Below are positions 43,910 through 53,648 of a stretch of 64,000 nucleotides of DNA, in pieces (position 1 is the stretch's first letter; each line of letters begins with the position of its first letter). The stretch comes from Halococcus sediminicola (GTDB taxonomy: Archaea; Halobacteriota; Halobacteria; Halobacteriales; Halococcaceae): contig NZ_BBMP01000006.1 of the NCBI RefSeq assembly GCF_000755245.1, positions 211,600-275,599 of the forward strand, in the 5' to 3' direction. The position numbers were made by a program, and so were the translations under genes. The notes under the pieces were generated by a model that searched no databases, had not been told where the DNA came from, and saw nothing but the letters and a program-made list of their open reading frames with translations.

Positions 43910-44976
43910 TGCGCGACACCGAACTCCTCATCGTCGGCCGGCAGGGACCGGGCGGCATCGGCCAGTACATCAGCGAACAGCGCCGCCACCTCGACGACCG
44001 GCTCCACGTCACGGCCCACCGGAGCGGCGCGTTCGATACCGACGGCGTCCTCGCGTTCGTTCGCTCGCTGCTTGTCATCCTCCGGAACATGCTCACGTAC
44101 ACGATGCGCTCGCCGCCGGACATCGTCCACGTCCACTCTTCACACCGGTTTTCCTTCTATCGGGCGGGCTACTACGTGCTCTTCAGCAAGTACGTCTGGC
44201 GACGGCCCGTGATATTCCACGTGCACGGCTCCTCGTTCGACGTGTTCGTCTCGACCGAATCGCGACTCGTCAGGTGGTATCAGTCGCTCGTCTTCGACGC
44301 CGTCGACGAGATCGTCGTTCTCTCTAAGTACTGGAAGGACACGCTCTCGAAACACACCGGCGAGACGCGACTGACCGTGATCCCGAACGCGGTCGACGCC
44401 GCCGACTACACGCCGGACTTCGACGGCGGCGTTCCGCACGTGGTGGCGGTTTCGAACCAACTCCCGCGCAAGGGCGTCGTCGAGTTCGCCGCGGCCGTCG
44501 AGACCCTCGTCGAGCGCGACCTCGACTTTCGGGTGACGATCGCGGGCAAGGGACCGCTCTCGAAACACTCCGAACGGCTGGCCGCGACCTACGACGACGT
44601 GGAGTATCTCGGCTACGTCTCGGAGGGGAAAAAGCACGAACTGCTCGGCGCGGGATCGATCTTCGTCCTCCCCTCCCACGCCGAGGGGCTGCCGATAGCG
44701 ATGCTCGAGGCGATGGCCGCGGGCAACGCCATCGTCTCGACGACCGTGGGCGCGATCCCGGAGGTCATCGACGACGAGCGCGGACTGCTCGTCGCGCCCC
44801 GGGACGCCGACGCGCTCACCGACGCGCTCGCCGAACTCATCGCCGACCCCGAGCGCGTGGCCGCGATGGGCGCGGCCAATCGACAGGCAGCGACCGACGA
44901 ATACGCCTGGGAGACCGTCGCCGAGGAACTACTCGCGACCTACGACCGTAATCTCGCCGCCGAGGCGCTCCGGTAG
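43909..44976 (+). CDS. Glycosyltransferase family 4 (GT-B)
   Basis: A 355-residue glycosyltransferase. It opens LLIVGRQGPGGIGQYISEQ, has PVIFHVHGSSFDVF, VIPNAVDAADYTP, VVAVSNQLPRKGVVEFAAAV and the E-x7-E motif in HAEGLPIAMLEAMAAGNAIV. It transfers a sugar from a nucleotide donor. The ATG at 43909 overlaps the preceding stop (TGATG); a GTG at 43906 is an alternative. Confidence 0.88.
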   Translation: MRDTELLIVGRQGPGGIGQYISEQRRHLDDRLHVTAHRSGAFDTDGVLAFVRSLLVILRNMLTYTMRSPPDIVHVHSSHRFSFYRAGYYVLFSKYVWRRPVIFHVHGSSFDVFVSTESRLVRWYQSLVFDAVDEIVVLSKYWKDTLSKHTGETRLTVIPNAVDAADYTPDFDGGVPHVVAVSNQLPRKGVVEFAAAVETLVERDLDFRVTIAGKGPLSKHSERLAATYDDVEYLGYVSEGKKHELLGAGSIFVLPSHAEGLPIAMLEAMAAGNAIVSTTVGAIPEVIDDERGLLVAPRDADALTDALAELIADPERVAAMGAANRQAATDEYAWETVAEELLATYDRNLAAEALR

Positions 44977-45082
44977 CGCCGAAGCGCCGACACGATTCGA
45001 CCCCGACGACCACAAGAGCGAAACCCGACCGGCGAGAGTGATGAGCTATGACCGACACTCGACGGTGTGGGGGCGCTCGATA

Positions 45083-46324
45083 ATGCACGTCTGTATGCTC
45101 ACTGCGGGCGTGTTCCCGCCGGACGAGCGCATCGAGCAGGCCGGAGCGGCGCTGCGAGCCGACGGCCACGCGGTGACGGTGTGTGCGCGCGGCACGGGCA
45201 GTCCCGACCACGACATCGCCGATGGGGTCGACGTCCGCCGACTGCCCGACGACGAACTGTATTCGGGTCTCAAGGGCGTCCTCGACGGCGCGCGCTACGC
45301 GCTAGGGTTCACCCAGCCCGCGTGGCTGCGCGCCGCGAGCGACGTCGACGACGAACTGGCGATCGATGTCTGCTGTGTGACCGACCTTACCCTATTGAAG
45401 ACGGGGCTAAAAATCGGCACCGACCTCGACGTTCCGGTCGTCTGTGACTTCCCGAGCGCGGCGGCTGCCGTGGCGTCCGACGAGAGCGCACGCGGCGGCC
45501 GCGTGCGGCAATACGCCCGCCGCGTGTTCCACTCGTCGTGGCGACGCAACCGCCTGCTCGAAACCCATCTCCCCGACGCGGACCGACTGGTGACGACCTG
45601 CGAGGAAGCGCGTGCGGCGTACGTCCGCGAGCGAGATATCGACCCCGAGCGCGTCGCGGTCGTCCGCGAGACCGCCAACGCCGACCTCGCCGCGACGACC
45701 GAACCGATCCGTGGGCTCGGCTTCGATGCCGAGAGGGCGTTCGTCGTCACCGTTCTCGCCGAGGAGGTTTCCCAAGAATCGCTCGAAACGCTCGTCGCGG
45801 CCGCGGCGCGGGCGGCCGACGCCGCCGCCGACCTTCGACTGATGCTCGTCGGCGACATCGACGAGGCGGCGCTCGACGACCTCGAACGATCGGCTCGGCG
45901 ACGGCTGGCCGGCGGGCGAGTCACGTTCCGCACCGAAGTCGAGAACCCGGCCAGCTACCTCGCCGCGAGCGACGTCTGCGTGCTGCCTGGGCGCTCGCGC
46001 GCCCCCGAAACGACCGTCCCGAGGGAGTTATTCACCGCGCTGGCACTCGGCGTTCCGGTGCTCGCGGGCGAGACGCCGCCGCTGAAGCGGCTGCTCGGAC
46101 TGACCGGGGCGGGGCTGTGCGTGCGGTGCGACGAACACGCGCTCACCGAAGCGCTGGTGGACCTCTCGGACGCCGAGCGCAGGGCGGAACTGGGAGCGAA
46201 CGGCCGGGCGGCGGTCGACGGCGCGCTCAACCGCGCACACGACGCCGAGCGGTTGCGCGAACTGTTCGAGTCGCTGCTCTCGACGCCGGACCCCGACGTC
46301 ACGATTCCGCGAGCAGGTTCGTGA
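45083..46324 (+). CDS. Glycosyltransferase family 4-like protein, diverged donor site
   Basis: A 413-residue GT-B protein that begins MHVCMLTAGVFPPDERIEQA, the same start and exact length as the GT4 at 50067. The donor half has LRLMLVGDIDEAAL and PETTVPRELFTALALGVPVL. The Glu that usually binds the donor in the EYMA position is Thr here, so activity may be altered or lost. The ATG at 45083 was chosen by that alignment; the frame opens at 45038. The last 26 bases overlap the convergent methyltransferase-toroid gene. Confidence 0.75.
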   Translation: MHVCMLTAGVFPPDERIEQAGAALRADGHAVTVCARGTGSPDHDIADGVDVRRLPDDELYSGLKGVLDGARYALGFTQPAWLRAASDVDDELAIDVCCVTDLTLLKTGLKIGTDLDVPVVCDFPSAAAAVASDESARGGRVRQYARRVFHSSWRRNRLLETHLPDADRLVTTCEEARAAYVRERDIDPERVAVVRETANADLAATTEPIRGLGFDAERAFVVTVLAEEVSQESLETLVAAAARAADAAADLRLMLVGDIDEAALDDLERSARRRLAGGRVTFRTEVENPASYLAASDVCVLPGRSRAPETTVPRELFTALALGVPVLAGETPPLKRLLGLTGAGLCVRCDEHALTEALVDLSDAERRAELGANGRAAVDGALNRAHDAERLRELFESLLSTPDPDVTIPRAGS

Positions 46325-48101
46325 GCGCCATCAGGTACGACCCGATCTCGTAGGACCCCTTGTACATCTGATCGGCAACGTCGAGGCGGTCGTCGATGGT
46401 GAGAAAGCGCATCGGGACGCCGAGCCCGCTCAGCTCGACGAGGTTTCCACGACTGCTATCGCCGTAGATCCAGGCCATCGCACGGCTCACCTCGGGACCG
46501 AAGTCGCGCTCGCCGCCCGCCGCCCGGTAGTGGGCGACCGCGTTGACGAAGAACGTCTGATGGCACTCGTAGAGGAAATCCCAGTAGGGCGGTCGGAAGC
46601 CGAGGCGTTTCGTCGCGCCGCGTCGTGCGCGCTGGACCGATGACACCTCGTCGTCCCAGACGAACGCGCCGTCGTCGCGCATGCGCTCGTCGACGGTCCG
46701 TTCGAGCACACGCTCGACGTTTTCGAGATAGCCGGTCTGGCCCGTCACCTCGATCGCGCGGGCGAACCCCCAGCAGGCGTACATCTGATTCTGATGCCGG
46801 CGGGTGGTGTGGTTGTCGAAGACGAACAGTCCGTCCGGCGTGAGCCGATCGTTCATCAGCGCCAACGCCTCCGAGAGCGCCTCTCGCACGACCGATCCGG
46901 ACTCGCGCTCGGCGAGATACGACCAGCCGTAGGCCACTAAACTGTGCTCGGCGTGGGTGAAATCGAACCGTTCGTGTGAGTGCTCGAACAGCGTCCACGC
47001 GACGCGCTCGTGGGTGGCGTCGAACACCTCGGCCGCGAGCGAGAACGCACAGACGAGGGGGCCGATGCCGTAGCTCGGCATCGCCGGGAGGGCTCCGTTC
47101 TCGATCTCTTCGGTGAAGTAATCGAGCGCGCGCAGAAGCTTGTCATCGTAGCGATCGGTGCCGAGCGCGGAGGCGCGCCACTGCAACGCGCCCATCAGCC
47201 CGAACGGCGCGTAGCGCCACAGCTCGCGGTCGTCGGGCGTCCATTCGAGTTCGAGGTTCCCACCATCGCCATCGCCGACGATCTCGTAATCGAGTGCGCG
47301 CAGGATCTTTCCGTCCTCCGTGTCCCAGAACCCGTTTTCCTCGACCGGGCGGAACAGGCAATCGAGCGCGTCGTCGAGATAGTCCTGATAGTCGAGCGGT
47401 TCGGCCGCGAGCACGAGATACGAGGCGTCGTCCCAGCGCCCGCGGGCGGTGAGTTCGTCGCTCGCGCGCTCGGCAGCGCCGACGAACGGTTTCTGGAGAC
47501 TCGCCGGAAGCATGTTGAGCGCCATGTGGACGTAGTAGGGGTACTGGAAGACGAGATCGGCGTCGAGCAGCCGCCAATCGGGCGCGAGCAGCGAGAGCGC
47601 CTCGCGCGGCTCGTAGTAGTGGTTGTCGGGCCAGCCGTTCGCGGCGTAGGGCGAGCGCGGTGTCGGCACCGAGAAGACGAACTTCCCGTCGCTATCGAGC
47701 ACCCTTCCCACCTCTGCGGTGAGCGATTCGACGTCGAGAAATTTCCAGTCGTAGGGACCGATCGAGACGGCGGCGTCGAACGCGTCGTCGGCGAAGGGAA
47801 GGGTTGGCTGTTCGGGATCGGTACTCCGGTACTCGTCGACGGTGTCGCCGATGGTCTCGCTCGCGTAGGTACTCACATCATCGGAAAAGTCGACGCGGGC
47901 GAGCGAGTCGGCCGCGACGCCGCGGGTGACGTTCGCTTCGGAGGCGAGATCGAGCACGCGCCCGCCGTCGAGTGTGGCGAGCGCACGCCGGCGTTCCTCG
48001 TCGCGGAGCTGCTGGATGAGCGGGGTAGTCGGGGGCTGGCGCACCCACTTCCGGAGGATCGCGTCGCGGGTCACTGTCGGCAACGCGCTCTCGGCACACA
48101 T
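46299..48101 (-). CDS. Fusion of SAM methyltransferase-like and alpha/alpha-toroid domains
   Basis: A 600-residue two-domain protein. Residues ~45-215 look like a class I methyltransferase: GGRVLDLASEANVTRG, LPFADDAFDAAVSIGPYDWK and EVGRVLDSDGKFVFSVPTPR. Residues ~245-600 are helix-pair repeats with aromatic and His-rich loops (RFDFTHAEHSLVAYGWSYLA, NHTTRRHQNQMYACWGFAR, RPPYWDFLYECHQTFFVNA) like a toroidal glycan-acting enzyme. The fusion may methylate and trim or epimerise the same glycan. The SAM-binding motif is degenerate. It overlaps the convergent GT4 by 26 bases. Confidence 0.65.
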   Translation of the reverse strand: MCAESALPTVTRDAILRKWVRQPPTTPLIQQLRDEERRRALATLDGGRVLDLASEANVTRGVAADSLARVDFSDDVSTYASETIGDTVDEYRSTDPEQPTLPFADDAFDAAVSIGPYDWKFLDVESLTAEVGRVLDSDGKFVFSVPTPRSPYAANGWPDNHYYEPREALSLLAPDWRLLDADLVFQYPYYVHMALNMLPASLQKPFVGAAERASDELTARGRWDDASYLVLAAEPLDYQDYLDDALDCLFRPVEENGFWDTEDGKILRALDYEIVGDGDGGNLELEWTPDDRELWRYAPFGLMGALQWRASALGTDRYDDKLLRALDYFTEEIENGALPAMPSYGIGPLVCAFSLAAEVFDATHERVAWTLFEHSHERFDFTHAEHSLVAYGWSYLAERESGSVVREALSEALALMNDRLTPDGLFVFDNHTTRRHQNQMYACWGFARAIEVTGQTGYLENVERVLERTVDERMRDDGAFVWDDEVSSVQRARRGATKRLGFRPPYWDFLYECHQTFFVNAVAHYRAAGGERDFGPEVSRAMAWIYGDSSRGNLVELSGLGVPMRFLTIDDRLDVADQMYKGSYEIGSYLMALTNLLAES

Positions 48102-48128
48102 TTAGCTATTCCTTCGCTCGTCTCCATC

Positions 48129-49019
48129 ATGGTCGATCCGCTCGTCTCGGTCGTGATCCCGACCTACTACCGCAACGATCGCCTCCGCGAGGCCATCGAG
48201 AGCGTCGTCTCACAGACGCAGCCGACGGAGCTCGTCGTTGTCGACGACTCCGGCGAAGGCCACGCCAAACCCGTCGTCGACGAGTACGATCTCACATACG
48301 TTGCGCTCAATAGTAATGTGGGGTCGAACCCCGCCCGCAGCGTTGGTGCCGAGCGCGCCTCGGGCGAATACGTCCAGTTTCTCGACGACGACGACCGACT
48401 GCTGCCAACGAAACTCGCCGACCAGGTCGCACTGCTCGAACGCACGGGTGCGAGCGTGGTCTACTGCGGGATGACCTACGAAGACGGCACGACGATCCTC
48501 CCGGATCCGGCCGCCCGAGGCGACGTGCTCGCCCGCGCGCTCGAATTCTCGCTGTCGCCGTGTGTCACCTCGACGATGCTCGTCGCGCGCGACGCGCTTT
48601 CGAGAGTCCTGCCGCTACCCGACCGCCCCGGCGGCGACGATCTCGGATTGATGATCGATCTCGCGCGTGAGCACGAGTTCGAATACGTCGACGAGGCGCT
48701 GGTCGATCGCGCCGTCATCGAGGACTCGCGCGGTAAATCGCCGGGGCTTATCCGTGGACGCAAGGAGATCATCCATGAGTACGACGATCTCTACGACGAC
48801 TTTCCGCCGAGAGTGCGGGCGAACGCGCTGGCGAACACCGACAAACTGGAGGCCAGGATGGCGCTGCGCGAGCAGCGGTGGTCGCTTCGGGCCGTGCGCT
48901 CGTTCGCGCTCGCGTGCTATCACGCGCCCTCGCTCCGGACCGCGATCCCCTTGTTCGCCTCCCTGTTCGGACAGGTGGGCATGAACGCGATGCAGCGTGG
49001 CTACTCGCTGGTTCGATAG
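48129..49019 (+). CDS. Glycosyltransferase family 2 (GT-A)
   Basis: A 296-residue inverting glycosyltransferase. PLVSVVIPTYYRNDRLREAI opens the domain, ELVVVDDSGEGH and the DxD-like FLDDDDRLLPTKL bind the nucleotide and metal, and CVTSTMLVARDAL follows. The C-terminal part has a weak amphipathic helix pair. The ATG at 48129 was chosen for the canonical start; it lies 27 bases from the divergent fusion gene. Confidence 0.9.
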   Translation: MVDPLVSVVIPTYYRNDRLREAIESVVSQTQPTELVVVDDSGEGHAKPVVDEYDLTYVALNSNVGSNPARSVGAERASGEYVQFLDDDDRLLPTKLADQVALLERTGASVVYCGMTYEDGTTILPDPAARGDVLARALEFSLSPCVTSTMLVARDALSRVLPLPDRPGGDDLGLMIDLAREHEFEYVDEALVDRAVIEDSRGKSPGLIRGRKEIIHEYDDLYDDFPPRVRANALANTDKLEARMALREQRWSLRAVRSFALACYHAPSLRTAIPLFASLFGQVGMNAMQRGYSLVR

Positions 49020-49022
49020 CGG

Positions 49023-49952
49023 CTATTCGTCGTGCGATGCCCGCCAGTTCATCGCGGCGTCGCGCGCGCGGCGAGCAGCGCCGAGTGCTCGCCGGCCGAG
49101 CACGGCGAACAGCACGATGAACGCGCTCTCGGCGGTGCGCTCGTAGCCCATCGCGCGGCGTGCGTAGGCGAACGCGCGCCGGCGCTGGCCGCGTTCGAGC
49201 GCGACCCGCGCGTGCGCTCGACACTGCTTCTCGCGGAGGCGACGCTCGATGTCGGGGTATCTCTCGATCTCTTCGCGGTACTTCTCCCAGACCATCCGAT
49301 TGACCTCGACACCGTGGGTGAGCTGCTGTGAGATGTTGTTCGTGTGGAAGATGCGCTCGACGAGGCGCTCGTCGACGTACTCGAACTCGTACTCCCTAGC
49401 GAGGCGGATACAGTGGTCCCAGTCCACCCCGCGGGGAAAGTCGGGGTCGAACCCACCCAGCTCGAAACACTCGGCGCGCAGCATGTGGCTCGAATGAGGA
49501 TGGAGGCCAAAGCGAGCGATGACCTCGGGGTAGATGTCGCCGCGGCGCTCGGGCCGATAGACCCGCACGACTCGCTCGCCCTGTTTGACCACTCCGCCGG
49601 TGTAGACGATCCCGACCTCGTCGTTCGCGCGCTCGAAGGCCGCGAGCTGTTTTTCAACCTTTGCCTCGTGCCAGCGATCGTCGTCGTTGAGAACACAGAT
49701 AAATTCGCCGTCGGCGAGGTCCGCTGCACGATTCATGCTCGCCGAGATTCCGCGGTTTTCATCGTTGTGGCGGACGCGCACGCGGTCGTCGTCCTCGTAG
49801 GCCGCGAGTCGTTCCGTCGTGTCGTCGGTCGAGCCGTCGTCGACGACAACGACCTCGGTCTCGTCGTGGCTCTGTTCGAGTACCGTTTCGATGGCCCCGG
49901 AAACGTAGTCGGCGCGGTTGTACGTCGGCAGGATAGCGCTGACGAGAGTCAT
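49023..49952 (-). CDS. Glycosyltransferase family 2 (GT-A)
   Basis: A 309-residue glycosyltransferase beginning TLVSAILPTYNRADYVSGAI, with EVVVVDDGSTDDTTERLA, the metal motif FICVLNDDDRWHEAKVEKQ, and the acceptor region FDPDFPRGVDWDHCIRLARE. The C-terminus is Arg-rich (RARDAAMNWRASHDE). The ATG at 49952 was chosen for family start; the frame extends upstream without homology. It is convergent with the other GT2. Confidence 0.9.
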   Translation of the reverse strand: MTLVSAILPTYNRADYVSGAIETVLEQSHDETEVVVVDDGSTDDTTERLAAYEDDDRVRVRHNDENRGISASMNRAADLADGEFICVLNDDDRWHEAKVEKQLAAFERANDEVGIVYTGGVVKQGERVVRVYRPERRGDIYPEVIARFGLHPHSSHMLRAECFELGGFDPDFPRGVDWDHCIRLAREYEFEYVDERLVERIFHTNNISQQLTHGVEVNRMVWEKYREEIERYPDIERRLREKQCRAHARVALERGQRRRAFAYARRAMGYERTAESAFIVLFAVLGRRALGAARRARDAAMNWRASHDE

Positions 49953-50066
49953 AGGCCGGGTTCGACCCATCGCGGTGAAAACCCCTCGTGTCCGTTGTGG
50001 TGGGGGTTCCCGACCGGGCCGTGCCGTGAACCCACGCTTAAGTCCCTGACCATATTCGGGGTAGGC

Positions 50067-51308
50067 ATGCACGTCTGTATGCTCCTCCCCGAGCGCTTCC
50101 CGCCGGACATCCGCGTCCGGAAGGAGGCGTCGGCGCTCCGGGCGGCCGGCCACTCCATCACGCTGCTCTGTCGCGGCGGTCCCGACGAGCGGAGTTTCGA
50201 GCGCATCGACGGCATCGACGTCGAGCGCCTGCCCGCCGGCGAACTGTTCGCCGGTCTCTCCGGACTAGCCGACGGACTCCGGTACGTGACGTCAGCCGTC
50301 CATCCGGCGTGGCGGCGCGCGGTCGTGGAACTCGACAGACAACAACCGATCGACGCCCTCCACGTCCACGATCTGCCGCTGGTGCAAACGGGGATCGCCA
50401 TCGGCGAGGACCTCGAAATTCCTGTGATCGCCGACCTCCACGAGAACTACCCGGAAGCGGCCCGGCAGATACAGCGGATGCGCGGCTGGGGCGAGATCGC
50501 CCGTGACCCCGAGGCGCTCGTCCAGCGCGTCGCATTCGCACCGTGGCGGCTCAAGCGCCTCGAACGCACAGGGGTCCAACGGGCCGACCGCACTATCACC
50601 GTCTGTGAGGAGGCGCGCGCCCACTACCTCCGCGACTGCGGTGGCGAACCCAAAAAGGTGAAAGTCGTGGCGAACACCGTCGACCGCGAAGCCTTCGACA
50701 CCGATGTCGGCCCGCCGGACACGCTCTCGTTCGGTCCCGAAGCGTTCGTAGTCTCGTACATCGGCAACTTCACGCGCCACCGTGGTCTCGACACGCTCAT
50801 CGAGGGGTTCGCGGAACTCACCGAGAACACCCCGGAGGCACGGCTGTTGCTCGTCGGGAAGGGCAACGACAGCTACGTCGCGGGACTCGAAGCACTGGCT
50901 CGCTCGCTCGGCATCCGCGAGCAGGTGCAGTTCACTGGCTGGGTCGCCTTCGACGACGTGCCCAGATATCTGGCCGCGAGCGACGTCGCGGCCGTGCCAC
51001 ACGCCGCGACGCCACATACCGAAACCACCGTTCCGCACAAACTCTATCAGGCGATGGCGATGGGGATTCCGGTGGTCGTGACCGACGTCGCGCCGCTCGC
51101 ACGCATCGTCGGCCACACCGAGAGCGGTCTCGTCGTGCCGGCCGGCGACGGCGCTGCGCTCGGCACGGCGCTCGCCGAACTCACCGACGATGAGCGTGCG
51201 GCCGAGTGCGGGGAAAAGGGGAAGCGGGCGGTCGACCGCGAGTACAACTGGGAACGCGACGGACGGCGACTGCGCGACCTCTACGACGGGCTGCGCGTCG
51301 AGGGGTAG
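50067..51308 (+). CDS. Glycosyltransferase family 4 (WbuB-like)
   Basis: A 413-residue GT-B transferase. It has [20 protein letters not shown], a long N-terminal half with [14 protein letters not shown], donor half [30 protein letters not shown] and [20 protein letters not shown]. The Glu of the usual KLFEYMA element is Gln. It is a full-length paralogue of the protein at 45083 and the last gene of the glycan locus on this side. Confidence 0.85.
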   Translation: MHVCMLLPERFPPDIRVRKEASALRAAGHSITLLCRGGPDERSFERIDGIDVERLPAGELFAGLSGLADGLRYVTSAVHPAWRRAVVELDRQQPIDALHVHDLPLVQTGIAIGEDLEIPVIADLHENYPEAARQIQRMRGWGEIARDPEALVQRVAFAPWRLKRLERTGVQRADRTITVCEEARAHYLRDCGGEPKKVKVVANTVDREAFDTDVGPPDTLSFGPEAFVVSYIGNFTRHRGLDTLIEGFAELTENTPEARLLLVGKGNDSYVAGLEALARSLGIREQVQFTGWVAFDDVPRYLAASDVAAVPHAATPHTETTVPHKLYQAMAMGIPVVVTDVAPLARIVGHTESGLVVPAGDGAALGTALAELTDDERAAECGEKGKRAVDREYNWERDGRRLRDLYDGLRVEG

Positions 51309-51348
51309 CACCGACACACTCACCTCGACGGACCGACAACCGTCGGCG

Positions 51349-52428
51349 ATGAGCATGGCCGACCTCCCCGAATTCTTCGACGAGTTCACCGAGCGCGATT
51401 GGCGGAGCGACGCGGACGGCACAGTCAGGATCGCGATGATCGGTCTCGGTTGGTGGACGCTCGAAAAGGCGCTCCCGGCCGTCGAGCGTTCTGAATTATG
51501 CGAGACGACGGTGCTCATCAGCAGCGACGCGGAGCGTGCGACGGCGACCGCCGAGCGCCACGAGACGATCCAGAAAGGCATTTCCTACGAGGCGTTCCAC
51601 GAAGGGGCGGCCAGCGAGGCGTACGACGCCGTCTACATCGCCACGCCGAACGCCGTCCATCTGCAGTACGCCGAGACGGCCGCCGAGCTCGACAAGGCGA
51701 TCCTCTGTGAGAAACCGATGGAGGCGAGCGTCGAGCGCGCCAAGAAACTGGTCGAAGCGTGCGAGTCGGTGCCGCTGATGGTCGCCTATCGGATGCAGAC
51801 CGAACCGGCCGTCCGGCGGGCGCGCGAACTCGTTCGGGATGGGTTCGTCGGCGACTCCGTGGCGATCCACGGCGCGATGACCCAGCGCCTCTTGGAGATG
51901 AACCCCGACACCGACCAGTGGCGACTCGATCCGGATCTCGCGGGCTACGGTGCGAGCGTGATGGATCTGGGCATCTACCCGCTCAACACCGCTCGATTCG
52001 TCCTCGATGCCGACCCGCAGTCGGTGCAGGCGTCGATGAACTCGACTCACGACGCCTTCTCGAAGGTGCCCGACGAGCGCGCGAGCTTCGGCGTCGACTT
52101 CCCCGACGACGTTACGGCTACCTGCACGGCGAGTCAGAACGCCGCCCAGTCGAGCCATCTCCGGATCACGGGCACAGAGGGCGAACTCGAACTCGACCCC
52201 GTGTTCTTCCCCGACGAACCGCGGAAGCTCCGGGTACGGCGCGGTGACGTCGATGCAACCCTCGATTTCGACCAGCGCAGCCAGATGACCGAGGAGTTCG
52301 ATTACTTCGCCGACTGCGTGCTCTCGGAAACCGAACCACATCCGAACGGCGAGCACGGACTCGTCGACATGCGCGCACTCGAAGCCATCTACGAGGCCGG
52401 AGAGACCGATTCGTCGGTTTCGCTCTGA
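51349..52428 (+). CDS. gfo6: Gfo/Idh/MocA-family sugar dehydrogenase (xylose/glucose/galactose 1-dehydrogenase-like)
   Basis: A 359-residue NAD(P)-dependent oxidoreductase. The Rossmann loop is [17 protein letters not shown], the conserved Lys-Pro is in [10 protein letters not shown], and the sugar-binding part has [17 protein letters not shown]. It matches the haloarchaeal aldose 1-dehydrogenases (Gfo6 type) that oxidise xylose or other sugars to the lactone, the first step of oxidative sugar catabolism. Nearby dehydratases and KDG enzymes support this. ATG 51349 is the first of two close Met codons (the other at 51355). Confidence 0.85.
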   Translation: MSMADLPEFFDEFTERDWRSDADGTVRIAMIGLGWWTLEKALPAVERSELCETTVLISSDAERATATAERHETIQKGISYEAFHEGAASEAYDAVYIATPNAVHLQYAETAAELDKAILCEKPMEASVERAKKLVEACESVPLMVAYRMQTEPAVRRARELVRDGFVGDSVAIHGAMTQRLLEMNPDTDQWRLDPDLAGYGASVMDLGIYPLNTARFVLDADPQSVQASMNSTHDAFSKVPDERASFGVDFPDDVTATCTASQNAAQSSHLRITGTEGELELDPVFFPDEPRKLRVRRGDVDATLDFDQRSQMTEEFDYFADCVLSETEPHPNGEHGLVDMRALEAIYEAGETDSSVSL

Positions 52429-52455
52429 AACCGGTTCCTCACGGCACCGGTACCC

Positions 52456-53607
52456 CTACCACTCGGCGACGGAACCGTCGTCGTGACGCCAGACCGGGTT
52501 GTGCCAGTCGATCTCGCCGGCCTGTTCGCGGACGTACTCTTCATCGATCTCGATACCGAGCCCCGGCCCGTCGGGGATCTCGACGAACCCGTCCTCGTAG
52601 TCGAACACCGACGGATCGGCGAGATAGTCGAGCACGTCGCTTCCCCGATTGTAGTGGATCCCGAGACTCTGTTCCTGGATGTGCGCGTTGTGCGCGCAGG
52701 CATCGACTTGGAGACACGAGGCGAGCGCGATCGGGCCGAGCGGGCAGTGCGGCGCGAGCGCGACGTCGTGGGCTTCGGCCATGCTCGCGATCTTGTGGAC
52801 CTCGGTGATGCCGCCGGCGTGTGAGAGGTCGGGTTGGATCACGTCGACGCCGCCGCTTTCGAGCAGGGGTGCGAAATCCGTCCGCGAGTAGTGGCGTTCG
52901 CCGGTCGCGATCGGTGTCGTCGTGTGGGTGGCAACCTCGGGGAGGAGGTCGTCGTGCTCAGGCAGGACGGGTTCCTCGATGAACATCGGATCGTGCGGTT
53001 CGAGCACCCCCGCGAGACGTTTGGCCATCGGTTTCGCGACCCGCCCATGAAAGTCGACGCCGATTCCGACCTCGGGACCGACCGCCTCGCGCACCGTTGC
53101 GAGCCGCTCGCCGACGGCCTCGATCGCGGCCGGCGATTCGACGCGTCGGAATTCGGCGGTCGCGTTCATCTTCAGCGCGTCGAACCCCGCGGCGACGCGC
53201 TCGCTGGCCGCCTCGGCGACGTCGCTCGGCCGGTCGCCGCCGACCCAGCTGTACACCTGCATCCGGTCCCTGACCGGGCCACCGAGCAGTTCGTGGACGG
53301 GCGCGTCGAACCCCTTCCCCTTGAGATCCCAGAGCGCCTGGTCGACGCCCGCGATGGCGCTCATCAGCACCGGTCCGCCACGATAAAAGCCGCCGCGGTA
53401 CATCGCCTGCCAGTGGTCCTCGATCGGGTCGGGATCCGCGCCGAGAAGGTGGCTCTCGAACAGTTCCTCGACGGCCGCTCTGACCGTGTGTGCCCGCCCC
53501 TCGACGACGGGTTCGCCCCAGCCGACGCGCCCGTCGCTCGTCTCGACGCGGAGAAACAGCCAGCGCGGCGGGACGGCGAACAGTTCGTAGTCGGTGATCT
53601 CGCTCAT
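52456..53607 (-). CDS. dgoD: D-galactonate dehydratase-like enolase-superfamily enzyme
   Basis: A 383-residue enzyme very similar along its length to bacterial DgoD. Shared blocks are VGWGEPVVEGRA, YRGGPVLMSAIAGVDQALWD, YSWVGGDRPSDV and the C-terminus NPVWRHDDGSVAEW. Metal and acid residues are in place: Asp/His in VDFHGRV, Glu in FIEEPVLPE, Glu in ATGERHYSR, and the His base in LAPHCPLGPIA. It dehydrates galactonate (or a close aldonate) to 2-keto-3-deoxygalactonate in the cytoplasm. It is convergent with the sugar dehydrogenase. Confidence 0.9.
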   Translation of the reverse strand: MSEITDYELFAVPPRWLFLRVETSDGRVGWGEPVVEGRAHTVRAAVEELFESHLLGADPDPIEDHWQAMYRGGFYRGGPVLMSAIAGVDQALWDLKGKGFDAPVHELLGGPVRDRMQVYSWVGGDRPSDVAEAASERVAAGFDALKMNATAEFRRVESPAAIEAVGERLATVREAVGPEVGIGVDFHGRVAKPMAKRLAGVLEPHDPMFIEEPVLPEHDDLLPEVATHTTTPIATGERHYSRTDFAPLLESGGVDVIQPDLSHAGGITEVHKIASMAEAHDVALAPHCPLGPIALASCLQVDACAHNAHIQEQSLGIHYNRGSDVLDYLADPSVFDYEDGFVEIPDGPGLGIEIDEEYVREQAGEIDWHNPVWRHDDGSVAEW

Positions 53608-53648
53608 GGGATGGATGGTGGCGACCGGCTGAAAAGCACACCGAGTCG

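Noticed and set aside
46980..48128. Long plus-strand extension ahead of the GT2 gene
   Set aside because: Antisense to the methyltransferase-toroid gene; the GT2 domain starts at 48129.
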